DNA from: Solirubrobacter pauli
Lineage (GTDB): Bacteria; Actinomycetota; Thermoleophilia; Solirubrobacterales; Solirubrobacteraceae
Length of the DNA stretch: 64,000 nucleotides
Assembly: GCF_003633755.1 (NCBI RefSeq)
Contig: NZ_RBIL01000001.1
Location: 2,589,426 to 2,653,425 of the forward strand
Direction: 5' to 3'
Shown: piece after piece, positions 22,766 through 32,128 of the stretch
Layout of the letters: every line of letters starts with the position of its first letter
How positions within the stretch are numbered: the first letter of the stretch is position 1
Made by a program: the position numbers and the translations under genes
The notes under the pieces: model-generated
Databases searched by the model: none
Seen by the model: the letters and a program-made list of their open reading frames with translations, nothing else
Told to the model about the DNA's origin: nothing

Positions 22766-23602
22766 ATGACGGACCGCGCGCAACTCGCCGACTTCCTGCG
22801 CCTGCGGCGCGAGCGGCTGCAACCCGACGACGTGGGGTTCGGGACCGGGCCACGCCGGCGGACGAAGGGGCTGCGACGCGAGGAGGTGGCGATGCTCGCG
22901 CACATGTCGACGGACTACTACGCGCGGCTGGAGCAGCAGCGCGGGCCGCAGCCGTCAGAGCCGATGCTGGCGGCGCTCGCGCGGGCCCTGCGGCTCAGCC
23001 AGGACGAGCGCGACCACCTGTTCCGGCTCGCCGGCCACACGCCGGGGCCACGGGCGCGGCGCACCGATCACGTGAACCCGGCGCTGATGCGCGTGCTCGA
23101 CCGGATCGACGCGCCCGCCCAGGTGGTGTCGGACCTGGGCGAGACGTTGGTGCAGAACCCGCTCGCGGTCGCGCTCGTCGGCGACCAGACGCGCTTCACC
23201 GGCCCGGCGCGGAGCCTGCTGTATCGGTGGTTCACGGACCCGTCCGAACGCGCGCTGTACCCGCCCGAGGAGCACCTGCACCACTCGCGCGTGTACGTCG
23301 CCTACGCGCGCGGCGTCCTCGCCCGCGACCCGTCCGACGTCAAGGCCGCCGACCTCGTCGAGCAGGTACGGGCCCGCAGCGCCGAGTTCGTGGCCCTGTG
23401 GGCCGAGCACGAGGTCGCCGTCGAGTTCACCGAGCGCAAGCGCTTCGTGCACCCGCGCGTCGGCCCTCTGGAGCTGCATTGCCAGGAGCTGATCGCCGCC
23501 GACGAGGGGCAGCTGCTGCTCGTCTACACCGCCACGCCGGGGACCGAGGACTACGAGAAGCTCCAGCTGCTGTCGGTGATCGGCACGCAGCAGTTCGCCT
23601 GA
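22766..23602 (+). CDS. XRE-type helix-turn-helix regulator with MmyB-like ligand domain
   Basis: A 278-residue transcription factor. Residues 1-80 are an XRE HTH (LADFLRLRRERLQPDDVG, LRREEVAMLAHMSTDYYARLEQQRG). Residues 100-275 form the MmyB-like PAS-type ligand domain (ALMRVLDRIDAPAQVVSDLGETLVQN, MLYRWF-like segment LLYRWFTDP). I chose ATG 22766 as the normal family start. In Actinobacteria such regulators commonly sit beside an SDR oxidoreductase they control; here an SDR gene follows by 69 bases, and palindromic sites lie before both genes. The ligand may be a lipid or small metabolite. Confidence 0.85.
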   Translation: MTDRAQLADFLRLRRERLQPDDVGFGTGPRRRTKGLRREEVAMLAHMSTDYYARLEQQRGPQPSEPMLAALARALRLSQDERDHLFRLAGHTPGPRARRTDHVNPALMRVLDRIDAPAQVVSDLGETLVQNPLAVALVGDQTRFTGPARSLLYRWFTDPSERALYPPEEHLHHSRVYVAYARGVLARDPSDVKAADLVEQVRARSAEFVALWAEHEVAVEFTERKRFVHPRVGPLELHCQELIAADEGQLLLVYTATPGTEDYEKLQLLSVIGTQQFA

Positions 23603-23608
23603 TCCAGG

Positions 23609-23634
23609 GAGCGTCGATCCGTGGATCGGCGCTC
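23609..23634. promoter_or_regulatory. Putative operator site 2 / hairpin between regulator and SDR
   Basis: GAGCGTCGATCC (23609-23620) and GGATCGGCGCTC (23623-23634) pair over twelve positions with one G-T. The core CGATCC-GT-GGATCG repeats the motif of site 1. It can be a dyad operator for the HTH regulator and, followed by TCTTC, also a terminator. Confidence 0.5.
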
Positions 23635-23671
23635 TCTTCAACCGGGGCGCGCGGTCCGCGACGCTCGTCGC

Positions 23672-24610
23672 ATGCCTCGCACCCCCGTCGACATCACCGT
23701 CCCCGACCTGAGCGGCACACGCGCGCTCGTCACCGGCGCCAGCGACGGCGTCGGCCTGATCGTCGCCGAGCGCCTCGCCCGCGCCGGCGCCGACGTGCTG
23801 ATGCCCGTCCGCAACCGGGCCAAGGGCATCGCCGCGGCCGACCGCATCCGCGCGGCCGCGCCCGGCGCCACCCTCGACGTGCGCGAGCTCGACCTCGCCT
23901 CGCAGGCCTCTGTCCGGCGCCTGGCGACCGAGCTGCTGGCCGAAGGCCGGCCGCTCGACCTGCTGATCAACAACGCGGGCGTGATGACGCCGCCCGAGCG
24001 GCGCGTCACCGAGGACGGCTTCGAGCTCCAGCTCGCGACGAACCACCTCGGGCACTTCGCGCTCGTCGGCCGCCTGCTCCCGTTGCTGCGCGGGGCCCGC
24101 GTCACCACGCAGTCCAGCGTCGCCGTCCGCCGCGCCGCGGTGCACTGGGACGACCTGCAGTGGCAGCAGGGCTACGACGCCCAGAAGGCGTACGCGAGCT
24201 CCAAGCTCGCGGTCTCGCTCTTCGGCCTGCACCTGGACCGGCTGAGCCGCGAGCGCGGGTGGGGGCTGGCGAGCAACGTCTCGCACCCGGGCATCTCGGC
24301 CACCAACCTGCTCGCCTCGCAGCCCGCCATGGGCCGCGCCGAGGACACGCGGGCCGTCCGCGTCATCCGCTGGCTCGCCACGAGCCGCCTGCCGTTCGCC
24401 CAGACCGCCGCCGAAGGCGCCCTGCCCGCGCTGTACGCCGCGACCGATCCGCGCGCCGAGGGCGGCCGCTTCTACGGTCCCGGCGGCTTCCAGCACGCCA
24501 GCGGGGCGCCCGCCGAGCAGAAGCCGTACCCGCCGCTCACCGACGTCGCCGAGGCCGAACGGGTCTGGGCGGTCTCCGGGGAGCTGACGGGGGTCAAGTG
24601 GACGCCTTAG
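23672..24610 (+). CDS. SDR family oxidoreductase
   Basis: A 312-residue short-chain dehydrogenase of the retinol dehydrogenase/protochlorophyllide reductase-like kind. TGASDGVG is the NADP-binding loop, LLINNAGVM the structural motif, and YASSK the catalytic Tyr-Lys pair. I start at ATG 23672, since the earlier GTG in frame lies inside the operator hairpin. Target of the adjacent HTH regulator by context; substrate unknown. Confidence 0.85.
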   Translation: MPRTPVDITVPDLSGTRALVTGASDGVGLIVAERLARAGADVLMPVRNRAKGIAAADRIRAAAPGATLDVRELDLASQASVRRLATELLAEGRPLDLLINNAGVMTPPERRVTEDGFELQLATNHLGHFALVGRLLPLLRGARVTTQSSVAVRRAAVHWDDLQWQQGYDAQKAYASSKLAVSLFGLHLDRLSRERGWGLASNVSHPGISATNLLASQPAMGRAEDTRAVRVIRWLATSRLPFAQTAAEGALPALYAATDPRAEGGRFYGPGGFQHASGAPAEQKPYPPLTDVAEAERVWAVSGELTGVKWTP

Positions 24611-24784
24611 GTCCCGTTTAGCGGGTCACCCCCGACCCCATATGCAGGGTTCCCCCCATGGCACGAATGAGACGGACGTGTGAGTATTCCCAGTGCGACA
24701 TGGACGTAGGGCCCACCGGCATCGCTAGCCGTTTCACTGGCGGCGTGCCCGCGGCCAGACCCCCTCGAGCACGCTTCGGTTAGC

Positions 24785-25789
24785 GTGCCGGTGGCGCCCG
24801 ACTCCGTCCCTCCCGTTGCCGTCAGACTGGGAGCCGTGTCCCCTCGTTCGCGCGGTCCCGCCCTCTTCTGGCGCGTGGCCATCGGCAACGCCGTCGTGCT
24901 CGCCGCCGCGTGCGCCATCACCGCGCTCGTGTTCGCCCCGAGCGGGACCGACATCGCGTTGCGCGAGCTGGCGATCTTCGGCGGCAGCCTCGTCTCGATG
25001 CTGGCGATCAACCTGCTGCTCCTGCGCCGCGCCCTCGGGCCGCTGCGCGAGCTGACCGGCTTCGCGCGCCGGATCAACCCGCTCGAGCCGGGCCTGCGTC
25101 TCCAGGTCGCCGGCGGGGACTCGGAGGCGACCGAGCTCGCGGACGCCTTCAACGACATGCTCGACCGGCTCGAGGACGAGCGCCGCGCGAGCGTCGGGCG
25201 CGCGCTCGCGGCGCAGGAGGGCGAGCGCCTGCGCGTGGCCCAGGAGCTCCACGACGGCGTCGGCCAGAGCCTCACAGGCGTGGTCCTGCAGCTCGGGCGC
25301 GTGGTCCGCGACGTGGACGACGCCGCCCGCCCACGCGTGGTGGAGGCGCAGGAGACCGCGCGCGAGAGCCTGGAGGAGATCCGCCGGATCGCGCGCCGGC
25401 TCCGGCCGGAGGCGCTCGACGACCTCGGCCTCGCCAGTGCGCTGCTGGTCCTTGGCGAGCGCGTGGCCGAGCACTCCGAGCTGCGCGTCGAGGTGCACGT
25501 GCAGCCGGGCCTGGAGTTCGGCGCCGACGAGGAGCTCGTGATCTACCGGGTCGCCCAGGAGGCCCTGACCAACGTCGCGCGCCACGCCGGCGCGAAGCGC
25601 GCCGAGGTTCGGTTGGAGCGTGCGCGGCTGGAGGTCGACGACGACGGCAGCGGGCTGCCGGCGAACGCCCACGAGGGCAGCGGCGTGCTCGGGATGCGCG
25701 AGCGCGCGGTCCTCGTCGGCGGCACTTTGAAGCTCACGCGGAGTCCGCTCGGCGGCGCACGCGTCACCCTGGAGCTCCCCACACCATGA
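24785..25789 (+). CDS. NarL-type sensor histidine kinase
   Basis: A membrane sensor of about 334 residues. Two hydrophobic segments near residues 28-50 and 60-80 flank a very short external loop, and a HAMP-like linker (RALGPLRELTGFARRINPLEPG) follows. The phospho-His is in QELHDGVGQSLTG of the HisKA_3 type, and the ATP-binding part holds VAQEALTNVARHA, DDDGSGLP and GMRERAVLVGG. The GTG at 24785 is used; GTG at 24836 has GGGAG just before it and may be the true start. The stop overlaps the response regulator start by 4 bases (ATGA), so both are translationally coupled. The signal is unknown. Confidence 0.88.
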   Translation: MPVAPDSVPPVAVRLGAVSPRSRGPALFWRVAIGNAVVLAAACAITALVFAPSGTDIALRELAIFGGSLVSMLAINLLLLRRALGPLRELTGFARRINPLEPGLRLQVAGGDSEATELADAFNDMLDRLEDERRASVGRALAAQEGERLRVAQELHDGVGQSLTGVVLQLGRVVRDVDDAARPRVVEAQETARESLEEIRRIARRLRPEALDDLGLASALLVLGERVAEHSELRVEVHVQPGLEFGADEELVIYRVAQEALTNVARHAGAKRAEVRLERARLEVDDDGSGLPANAHEGSGVLGMRERAVLVGGTLKLTRSPLGGARVTLELPTP

Positions 25790-26439
25790 CGTTGCAGACC
25801 CGGATCATGCTCGCCGACGACCACGCCGTGGTCCGTCGCGGCCTCCGCCTCGTGCTCGAGGGGGAACCCGACCTGCGCGTGGTCGCGGAGGTCGGCGACG
25901 GCGCGGAGGCGGTCGAGCGCGGCCTTCAGGACGACGTCGACCTCGCCGTGCTGGACATCTCCATGCCGCGGATGACCGGCCTGCAGGCCGCCCGGGAGCT
26001 GACGAACCGCCGCGAGGGCCTGCGTGTGCTGATCCTGAGCATGCACGACAACGAGCAGTACCTGTTCGAGGCGCTGCGCGCGGGCGCCTCCGGCTACGTG
26101 CTCAAGAGCGTCGCCGACCGTGACCTCGTCGAGGCCTGCCGCGCCACGATGCGCGGCGAGCCGTTCCTCTACCCCGGCGCGGTCCGCGCGCTGATGCGCG
26201 ACTTCATCGACCGCGCGCGCCGCGGGGAGACGCCGCCCGACGACCCGCTCACCCCGCGCGAGGTCGAGATCGTGAAGCTGATCGCCGAGGCCCGAACGAC
26301 CCGCGAGATCGCCGCCGAGCTGGTGCTGAGCGAGAAGACGGTGGAACGCCACCGCACGAACATCCTCGCCAAGCTCGGCATGCGCGACCGCGTCGAGCTC
26401 GTGCGCTACGCCATCCGGCGCGGATTGGTGGAGCCCTAG
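25786..26439 (+). CDS. NarL/FixJ-type response regulator
   Basis: A 217-residue regulator coupled to the preceding kinase. The receiver has the acidic pocket ADDH (11-12), phospho-acceptor Asp57 in LDISMP and the conserved Lys in YVLKSV. The output domain is LuxR-type HTH (LTPREVEIVKLIAEARTTREIAAELVLSEKTVERHRTNI). It binds DNA as a dimer after phosphorylation. It starts at the ATG that shares ATGA with the kinase stop. Confidence 0.9.
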   Translation: MTLQTRIMLADDHAVVRRGLRLVLEGEPDLRVVAEVGDGAEAVERGLQDDVDLAVLDISMPRMTGLQAARELTNRREGLRVLILSMHDNEQYLFEALRAGASGYVLKSVADRDLVEACRATMRGEPFLYPGAVRALMRDFIDRARRGETPPDDPLTPREVEIVKLIAEARTTREIAAELVLSEKTVERHRTNILAKLGMRDRVELVRYAIRRGLVEP

Positions 26440-26498
26440 CCCCCAGATCAGGGGCATCCCGGATAGGCAGCGCTTCCGGCCGCCGCGATCATCGGCGG

Positions 26499-27059
26499 AT
26501 GCTGGATCTCGTGATCGTCGACGACCATCCCGCCGTCCGCACCGGGCTGCGCGGGCTGCTCGACTCCGAGGACGGCCTGCGGGTGGTCGCGACCGCCGCC
26601 ACGGCGCGCGAGGGCTTCGAGGCGATCGCGGACCTGCGTCCGGCCGTCGCGCTCGTGGACCTGCACCTGCCCGACGACGACGGCCTCTCGCTGTGCCTGC
26701 GCACGCGCGCGCTCCCCGAGCCGCCACGCGTCGTCATCTACAGCGCCTTCGCCGATGCTGCACTGGGGGTACGGGCGGCGATCGCCGGCGCTTACGCCGT
26801 GCTCGCGAAGTCCGCGTCGCCGCGCGCGCTCACCGCGGTGCTCCGCGGTGAGCTGCGCCCGGCGCTGGACCCGCGCGCGCTGCGGGCGCTCGGCGAGCGG
26901 CTCGACCCGCCCGAGCTCGCGATCCTCGGCATGCTCGCCCACGGGGTGTCGGAGGCGGAGATGGCGGCGACGCTCGGACTTACGCCGGAGAAGGCGCTTA
27001 CGCAGCGTCAGCAGATGCTCGCGCGGCTCTCCAGCCGGCGTCCCCTCGCAGCCGCGTAG
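26499..27059 (+). CDS. Response regulator with degenerate output domain
   Basis: A 186-residue receiver protein. The receiver is complete: DDH at 8-10, Asp54 in LVDLHLP, and a Lys in LAKSASP. The C-terminal 60 residues look like a worn LuxR-type HTH (ERLDPPELAILGMLAHGVSEAEMAATLG), but the DNA-recognition helix is replaced by an Arg/Gln-rich tail. It lies 59 bases after the coupled two-component pair and may modulate it. DNA binding is doubtful. Confidence 0.78.
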   Translation: MLDLVIVDDHPAVRTGLRGLLDSEDGLRVVATAATAREGFEAIADLRPAVALVDLHLPDDDGLSLCLRTRALPEPPRVVIYSAFADAALGVRAAIAGAYAVLAKSASPRALTAVLRGELRPALDPRALRALGERLDPPELAILGMLAHGVSEAEMAATLGLTPEKALTQRQQMLARLSSRRPLAAA

Positions 27060-27073
27060 CCGAGGCTGCCAAA

Positions 27074-28255
27074 ATGGTGGGCATGCCCACGAGAGACCAG
27101 ATCCTCGAGGCGCTTAAGGTCGTCATCGATCCCGAGCTCCACAAGGACATCGTCACGCTCGGGATGGTCCGGTCGGTCGACATCGCCGACTCCGGTGCCG
27201 TGAACGTCACGGTCTCGCTGACGACCCCCGGCTGCCCGATCAAGGGCCACTTCCAGACCGGAGTGGCCACCGCCGTCAAGGCCGTTGAAGGCGTCACCGC
27301 CGTCAACGTCGGCTTCGACGTGCTGTCCGACGCCGAGAAGCAGGGCCTCCAGCGCACGCTGGGCCGCGCCGCGGGGCTTCCCGAGGGCGCGCTCGCGCAG
27401 GTCGCGAACGTCGTCTGCATCGGCTCGGGCAAGGGTGGGGTCGGCAAGTCCACGCTGACCGTCAACCTCGCCGCCGCGCTGCAGGCCGAGGGCAAGAAGG
27501 TCGGCGTCCTGGACGCGGACGTGTGGGGCTACAGCATCCCGCGCATGCTCGGCCTCGGCGGCCAGCGCCCGAAGGTCTCTCCCGAGCGCAAGATCCTCCC
27601 GCTGGAGGCGCACGGGCTGAAGGTCATCTCGATCGGCTTCTTCCTCAAGGAGGACGAGGCGGTCGTGTGGCGCGGCCCGATGCTGCACAAGGCGCTCACG
27701 CAGTTCCTCGACGACGTCGCCTGGGGCGAGCTGGACTACCTGCTGATCGACCTGCCGCCGGGCACCGGCGACGTGTCGATGACGCTGTCGCAGCTGCTGC
27801 CGCAGGCCACGTTCATGATCGTCACGACGCCGCAGGACGCCGCCCAGAAGGTCGCGCGCCGCGCCGCCCAGATGGCCGACAAGGTCGACCTGACGATCAG
27901 CTCCGTGATCGAGAACATGTCCGGGTTCACCGCGCCGGACGGCGCGTTCTACCCGATCTTCGGCGAGGGCGGCGGCCAGAACCTGGCCGACGAGCTCGAC
28001 GTGCCGCTGATCGGCCAGGTGCCGCTGACGATGCCGCTGCGCGCCCACGCGGACGCCGGCATCCCGCTCGTGGCCGTCGACCCCGACGACGCCGCGGCGC
28101 AGGCCATCCGCCACGCCGCCCAGGGTCTGATCGCCCTCGCGCCGGCCAAGCCGATCGCGCTGCCGACGCTGCCGAACGAGCCCGCCCCCGCGCTCCAGGT
28201 CGTGCAGGCCGGCCCGCCGCAGCCGGTCGGCATGTCCCTGCCGATGGCCGGCTAG
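27074..28255 (+). CDS. mrp: Mrp/NBP35-type iron-sulfur cluster carrier ATPase
   Basis: A 393-residue P-loop ATPase. Residues 1-95 form a MIP18/SufT-like domain (VVIDPELHKDIVTLGMV, TTPGCPIKGHF). The deviant Walker A GSGKGGVGKST starts near residue 117, followed by DADVWGYS and LIDLPPGTGD. It should carry Fe-S clusters to apoproteins in the cytosol. The usual CxxC pair of the family is absent: the segment ENMSGFTAPDGAFYPIFG has no Cys. GAGG eight bases before ATG 27074 supports that start; ATG 27083 is also possible. The Pro/Ala-rich C-tail is a lineage extension. Confidence 0.88.
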   Translation: MVGMPTRDQILEALKVVIDPELHKDIVTLGMVRSVDIADSGAVNVTVSLTTPGCPIKGHFQTGVATAVKAVEGVTAVNVGFDVLSDAEKQGLQRTLGRAAGLPEGALAQVANVVCIGSGKGGVGKSTLTVNLAAALQAEGKKVGVLDADVWGYSIPRMLGLGGQRPKVSPERKILPLEAHGLKVISIGFFLKEDEAVVWRGPMLHKALTQFLDDVAWGELDYLLIDLPPGTGDVSMTLSQLLPQATFMIVTTPQDAAQKVARRAAQMADKVDLTISSVIENMSGFTAPDGAFYPIFGEGGGQNLADELDVPLIGQVPLTMPLRAHADAGIPLVAVDPDDAAAQAIRHAAQGLIALAPAKPIALPTLPNEPAPALQVVQAGPPQPVGMSLPMAG

Positions 28256-28266
28256 GACGAGCTTCG

Positions 28267-28294
28267 CGAGGCGGCGGCGTGTGCCGCCGCCTCG
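28267..28294. terminator. Bidirectional terminator hairpin between mrp and tyrS
   Basis: CGAGGCGGCGGC (28267-28278) pairs perfectly with GCCGCCGCCTCG (28283-28294) over loop GTGT. It lies exactly between the convergent stops of mrp and tyrS. Confidence 0.7.
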
Positions 28295-29548
28295 TCAGCC
28301 TTCGATGCGGACGAGCGCGTGGTTGCGCCGGCCGCGGCGCAGGAGCAGGAACGTCGCGTCGGCGACGTCCAGCTCGGCTTCGGCGCGCTCGCCGTTGACG
28401 TAGGCGCCGCCCGACTCGACCGTGCGCCGGCCCTCGGAGTAGCTCGAGACGAGCCCGGCGGCCTGCAGCAGCCCGGCCGTGTTCTTCTCGGCCAGCTCGG
28501 CGCGCGTGAAGCGGAAGGTCGGGATCTCGCCGTCCAGGACGTCGAGGTCGCGCTCCTCGAGGTTGCCGCTGAACAGCGCGGCGCGAGCGCGGTTGGCCGC
28601 CTCGGTGGCCTCCGGGCCATGCACCCAGGTGGTCAGCTCGTCGGCGAGCCGGGCCTGCGGGATCCGCGCGCCCCGGTTCTGCTCGTGCTGCGCCATCAGC
28701 GCGTCGACCTCGTCCACGGGCAGCTCGGTGAACTTCAGCAGCAGCGAGCGGACGTCGTCGTCGGCGCTGTTGAGCCAGAACTGGTGGAACGCGTACGGCG
28801 ACGTGCGCTCGGGATCGAGCCAGACGCTGCCGCCCTCGGTCTTGCCGAACTTGGTGCCGTCGGCCTTGGTCATCAGCGGCCACACGAGCCCGAAGGCGCG
28901 GTTGAGCCCGCGCTTGCGGATCATGTCCGTGCCGGCCGTGATGTTGCCGTACTGGTCGGAGCCACCGACCTGCAGCTCGCAGTCCTGCGCGCGGCGCAGG
29001 TGCACGAAGTCGTAGGCCTGGAGGATCTGGTAGCTGAACTCGGTGTAGGAGAGCCCCGCCTCCGACGCCAGCCGCGTGCGGACCGACGTGCGGTTGAGCA
29101 TGTCCGGGACCGACACGAGCTTGCCGATCTCCCGCAGCAGCTCCAGGGCGGAGATCCCCAGCCACCACTCGCGGTTGTCGGTCATGATCGGGTCGGCGCC
29201 GTCGAGCAGACGCGACATCTGCTCGTAGAGGGCCGCGCGGTTGCGGTCCAGCTCCTCCTCGCCGAGCAGGTTGCGCTCGGCGCTCTTGCCCGACGGGTCC
29301 CCGACCATGCCGGTGAACCCGCCCACGAGCGCGATCGGCCGGTGGCCGAAGCGCGCGAACAGGCGCAGCACCGCCAGCCCTTGCAGGTGGCCTACATGCA
29401 GGCTGGACGCCGTCGGATCGAACCCGCAGTAGAGCCGGAGCGGCCCTTCAGCGAGACGCGCGCGGAGCGCCTCCTCGTCGGTGCATGCTTCGAGGAGGCC
29501 GCGGGCGTGAAGCTCGTCGAGGACGGTGACCGACTCAGCGACCGGCAA
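28295..29548 (-). CDS. tyrS: Tyrosyl-tRNA synthetase
   Basis: A 417-residue class I synthetase that charges tRNA-Tyr. LHVGHLQG is the HIGH motif, [12 protein letters not shown] the tyrosine pocket start, [11 protein letters not shown] the middle motif and KFGKTEGG the KMSKS-type loop. The C-terminal 70 residues form the S4 RNA-binding domain. The start is TTG at 29548, giving [13 protein letters not shown]; it overlaps the ferredoxin gene's end by 14 bases. No T-box leader was seen. Confidence 0.95.
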   Translation of the reverse strand: MPVAESVTVLDELHARGLLEACTDEEALRARLAEGPLRLYCGFDPTASSLHVGHLQGLAVLRLFARFGHRPIALVGGFTGMVGDPSGKSAERNLLGEEELDRNRAALYEQMSRLLDGADPIMTDNREWWLGISALELLREIGKLVSVPDMLNRTSVRTRLASEAGLSYTEFSYQILQAYDFVHLRRAQDCELQVGGSDQYGNITAGTDMIRKRGLNRAFGLVWPLMTKADGTKFGKTEGGSVWLDPERTSPYAFHQFWLNSADDDVRSLLLKFTELPVDEVDALMAQHEQNRGARIPQARLADELTTWVHGPEATEAANRARAALFSGNLEERDLDVLDGEIPTFRFTRAELAEKNTAGLLQAAGLVSSYSEGRRTVESGGAYVNGERAEAELDVADATFLLLRRGRRNHALVRIEG

Positions 29549-29798
29549 AGTAGGCGGCGTTGCGCTCAGCGAAGGAGGCCCACTCCTCCGGCAGCTGGTC
29601 TTCAGCGAAGCACGCGTCTACCGGGCACGCTTCGACGCAGGCGTCGCAGTCGATGCACTCGTCCGGGTCGATGAACAGCATCTCGACCTTGTCGTAGTCC
29701 GGCTCGTCGGGCGTCGGGTGGATGCAGTCGACGGGGCAGACCTCGACGCAGGAGTTGTCCTTGGTTCCAATGCAGGGCTCGGCGATCACGTAGGCCAT
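29535..29798 (-). CDS. fdxA: Ferredoxin, 7Fe/8Fe type
   Basis: An 87-residue ferredoxin. The first cluster motif has Cys9, Cys17, Cys21 and Cys25 ([17 protein letters not shown]), with the wide spacing typical of 7Fe FdxA proteins. The second is [16 protein letters not shown]. The acidic middle and the C-terminal AYFAGR are also normal. It transfers electrons to cytosolic oxidoreductases. It precedes tyrS in the same direction with a 14-base overlap. Confidence 0.9.
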   Translation of the reverse strand: MAYVIAEPCIGTKDNSCVEVCPVDCIHPTPDEPDYDKVEMLFIDPDECIDCDACVEACPVDACFAEDQLPEEWASFAERNAAYFAGR

Positions 29799-29830
29799 GG
29801 CGTCAATGGTCGCATAGGCTGAGGATCGAG

Positions 29831-30772
29831 TTGCTTCTTCTGACAGGTGCCACAGGACTGCTGGGTCATCCGGTCGTGCGCCGGCTGGTCGCGCGAGGCG
29901 TCCCCGTCCGTTGTCTGGTGCGGGATCCGCGCCGTCTGGGGCCGGAGCGCGTAAGGGTCCAATTGGCGATCGGAGATCTGGCCGATCCGTCCTCGTGGCG
30001 CAATGCGCTGCGCGGTGTCGACACGGTCGTGCATCTCGCGGGCGGCGCGCGCGACCAGGCGCGCGCGTCCGTCGAGGAGCTCAACGGCCTCGCCACGTTC
30101 CGGCTGCTGCAGGCGGCCGAGCGCGTGGGCGCGAAGCACTTCGTCTGGATCACGCCGCTCGGGGCCACCCCGCACCACCCGATGCGGATGCAGCGCGCGA
30201 AGGCGCTCGCCGCGGCGGTGGTGGAGGAGGCGGGCATCCCGACCACGACGCTCGCGCACTCGCTCATCTACGCGCCCGGCGATCGCCACCTGCTGTGGAT
30301 CGAGCGGCTGGGCTACCTGCCCGCGGTGCCGCTGGTCGGCCGCGGGATCGCGCGCACCCAGCCGATCTGGGTCGAGGACATGGCCGACGCGGTGCTCGCC
30401 GCGCTGGACGCACCCGAGGGCCATCGCCGCTTCGAGCTCGCCGGCCCCGACGTCCTGTCGCAGCGCGAGGTCGTGCGGCTCGTGCTGGCGGCGGCCGGCC
30501 GCCGCCGGCGGCCGCTCCCGCTGCCGCTGGTGGGTCTGCGGGCCGCGCTGCGCGCCGAGGAGACGCTCGCCGGCCCGACGTCGCTGATCACCTGGGACGA
30601 GGCGCAGCTGCTGGCGGTGGAGATGCTCTCCGCGCGCGGCACCGAGGACGCCCGTGCCCTCGGCATCAGCCCCCGGCGGATGTCGGAGGTCTTAGGTGCG
30701 CCCAGGGATTCGCGTACTCAAGCTGCCGTGCCAGCTGCAGCAGCCGATCCTCGGCCAGCGGCCGGCCGATGA
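29831..30772 (+). CDS. Atypical SDR / NAD(P)-binding NmrA-like protein
   Basis: A 313-residue Rossmann protein with [12 protein letters not shown] at the N-terminus and an early [10 protein letters not shown]. It lacks a classical YxxxK, as expected of atypical SDRs (complex I NDUFA9-like or NmrA-like). The start is TTG at 29831. The Ala/Pro-rich last 35 residues overlap the convergent amidase by 107 bases, and the amidase frame there is clearly coding, so this tail may be recent readthrough past a lost stop. The role is unknown. Confidence 0.75.
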   Translation: MLLLTGATGLLGHPVVRRLVARGVPVRCLVRDPRRLGPERVRVQLAIGDLADPSSWRNALRGVDTVVHLAGGARDQARASVEELNGLATFRLLQAAERVGAKHFVWITPLGATPHHPMRMQRAKALAAAVVEEAGIPTTTLAHSLIYAPGDRHLLWIERLGYLPAVPLVGRGIARTQPIWVEDMADAVLAALDAPEGHRRFELAGPDVLSQREVVRLVLAAAGRRRRPLPLPLVGLRAALRAEETLAGPTSLITWDEAQLLAVEMLSARGTEDARALGISPRRMSEVLGAPRDSRTQAAVPAAAADPRPAAGR

Positions 30773-32093
30773 GCTGCACGGCGGTCGGCAGGCCGTCGGC
30801 GCCCATGCCGACCGGCACGGCGATCGCCGGCTGGCCGGTGACGTTGAACAACGACGTGTAGGGCGTGAACCGGCCGGAGCGCGCGAGGTCGGCCAGCGGG
30901 TCCTCGCCGCAGCCGTGGCACTCGCCGATCGCCAGCGGCCGCTCGCCGAGCGCCGGGGTGAGCAGAGCGTCGTAGTCGGCGAAGAAGGCGACCAGCCGCC
31001 GCGCCAGGGCCTGCAGCTGCGCCTGCGTGGTCAGATAGGCGACGGCGGGTGTGGTGCGCGCGCGGTCCAGCAGCGCGCGTGAGAGCGGCTCGATCTCGTC
31101 CTCGCCCGGCTCGTGGCCGGCGAGCCGCACCGCCGCCTGGATGCCCAGCGCGATCGCCGGGCCGAAGACGTTGATGAACGCCTCCAGCACCTCGGCGGGC
31201 GGGAACGGCGGCGTGACCTCCTCGACCTCGTGCCCGACGCCCTGCAGGATCTCCGCGGCGATCCGCACGCCGGCCAGCGCGTCGGGCGGCGGCGTCACGC
31301 CGAGCGGGTTCGCGGCGGTCACCGCGATCCGCAGCTTGCCCGGGTCGCGCCGCAGGGCGGTCGCGTACGGCTCGGGCGGCTTCGGCGCCCAGTTGGCGTC
31401 GCCGACCTCGTAGCCGCTGATCACGTCCAGCGCGTGCGCGGTGTCGGCGACCGTGCGCGTGAGCACGCCGTTGGCGGCCAGGAACGACTCGCCCATGTCC
31501 GGGCCCACCGACACCCGGCCGCGGCTCGGCTTCAGCCCCACGAGCCCGCAGCAGGCCGCGGGGATCCGCAGCGAGCCGCCCCCGTCGTTGCCGTGGCCGA
31601 TCGGGACGAGCCCGGCCGCGACCGCCGCCGCCGACCCGCCGCTGGACCCGCCGGGCGTGCGGTCGAGGTCCCACGGGTTGCGGGTCGGGCCGCCGAAGCG
31701 CGGCTCGGTGGTGGGCAGGATCCCGAACTCCGGCAGGTTCGTGATACCGACGATCACGAAGCCCGCCTCCCGCAGCCGCTGCACCAGGTAGGCGGAGTGG
31801 TCGGGCCGGAAGCCGGCGAGCAGCCGGGAGCCGTTGCTGAGCGGATACCCCTCCACCGGCACGTTGCCCTTGACCGCGATCGGCACGCCGGCGAACGGCT
31901 GCGCGTCGCCCGGCCGCACCCGGTCCGCCGCGGCGAGCGCCCGCTCGGCCTCGACGGCCGTGAAGGCGTTCAGCGTGGGGTTGGCGGCCTCGATCCGGCG
32001 CAGCGCGTCCTCGGTGACCTCCCGCGCGGTCGCCTGTCCGCTGCGCACGAGCGCAGAGATCTCCACGGCCGAAGCGAAGCCCAGATCGCCCAC
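30666..32093 (-). CDS. Amidase (amidase signature family)
   Basis: A 475-residue amidase. The catalytic Lys is in IAVKGN, the cis-Ser in TPGGSSGGSAAAVAAG and the nucleophile Ser in GGGSLRIPA, so the Ser-cisSer-Lys triad is intact. It hydrolyses an amide bond, with substrate not defined; a GatA role is unlikely because gatB and gatC are not beside it and the length is that of free amidases. Its end overlaps the convergent SDR by 107 bases, and its start is divergent from tdh. Confidence 0.88.
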   Translation of the reverse strand: MGDLGFASAVEISALVRSGQATAREVTEDALRRIEAANPTLNAFTAVEAERALAAADRVRPGDAQPFAGVPIAVKGNVPVEGYPLSNGSRLLAGFRPDHSAYLVQRLREAGFVIVGITNLPEFGILPTTEPRFGGPTRNPWDLDRTPGGSSGGSAAAVAAGLVPIGHGNDGGGSLRIPAACCGLVGLKPSRGRVSVGPDMGESFLAANGVLTRTVADTAHALDVISGYEVGDANWAPKPPEPYATALRRDPGKLRIAVTAANPLGVTPPPDALAGVRIAAEILQGVGHEVEEVTPPFPPAEVLEAFINVFGPAIALGIQAAVRLAGHEPGEDEIEPLSRALLDRARTTPAVAYLTTQAQLQALARRLVAFFADYDALLTPALGERPLAIGECHGCGEDPLADLARSGRFTPYTSLFNVTGQPAIAVPVGMGADGLPTAVQLIGRPLAEDRLLQLARQLEYANPWAHLRPPTSAGG

Positions 32094-32128
32094 GCCTGGA
32101 CCCTACCTACTAGTGTCGTCGCCGCTCT

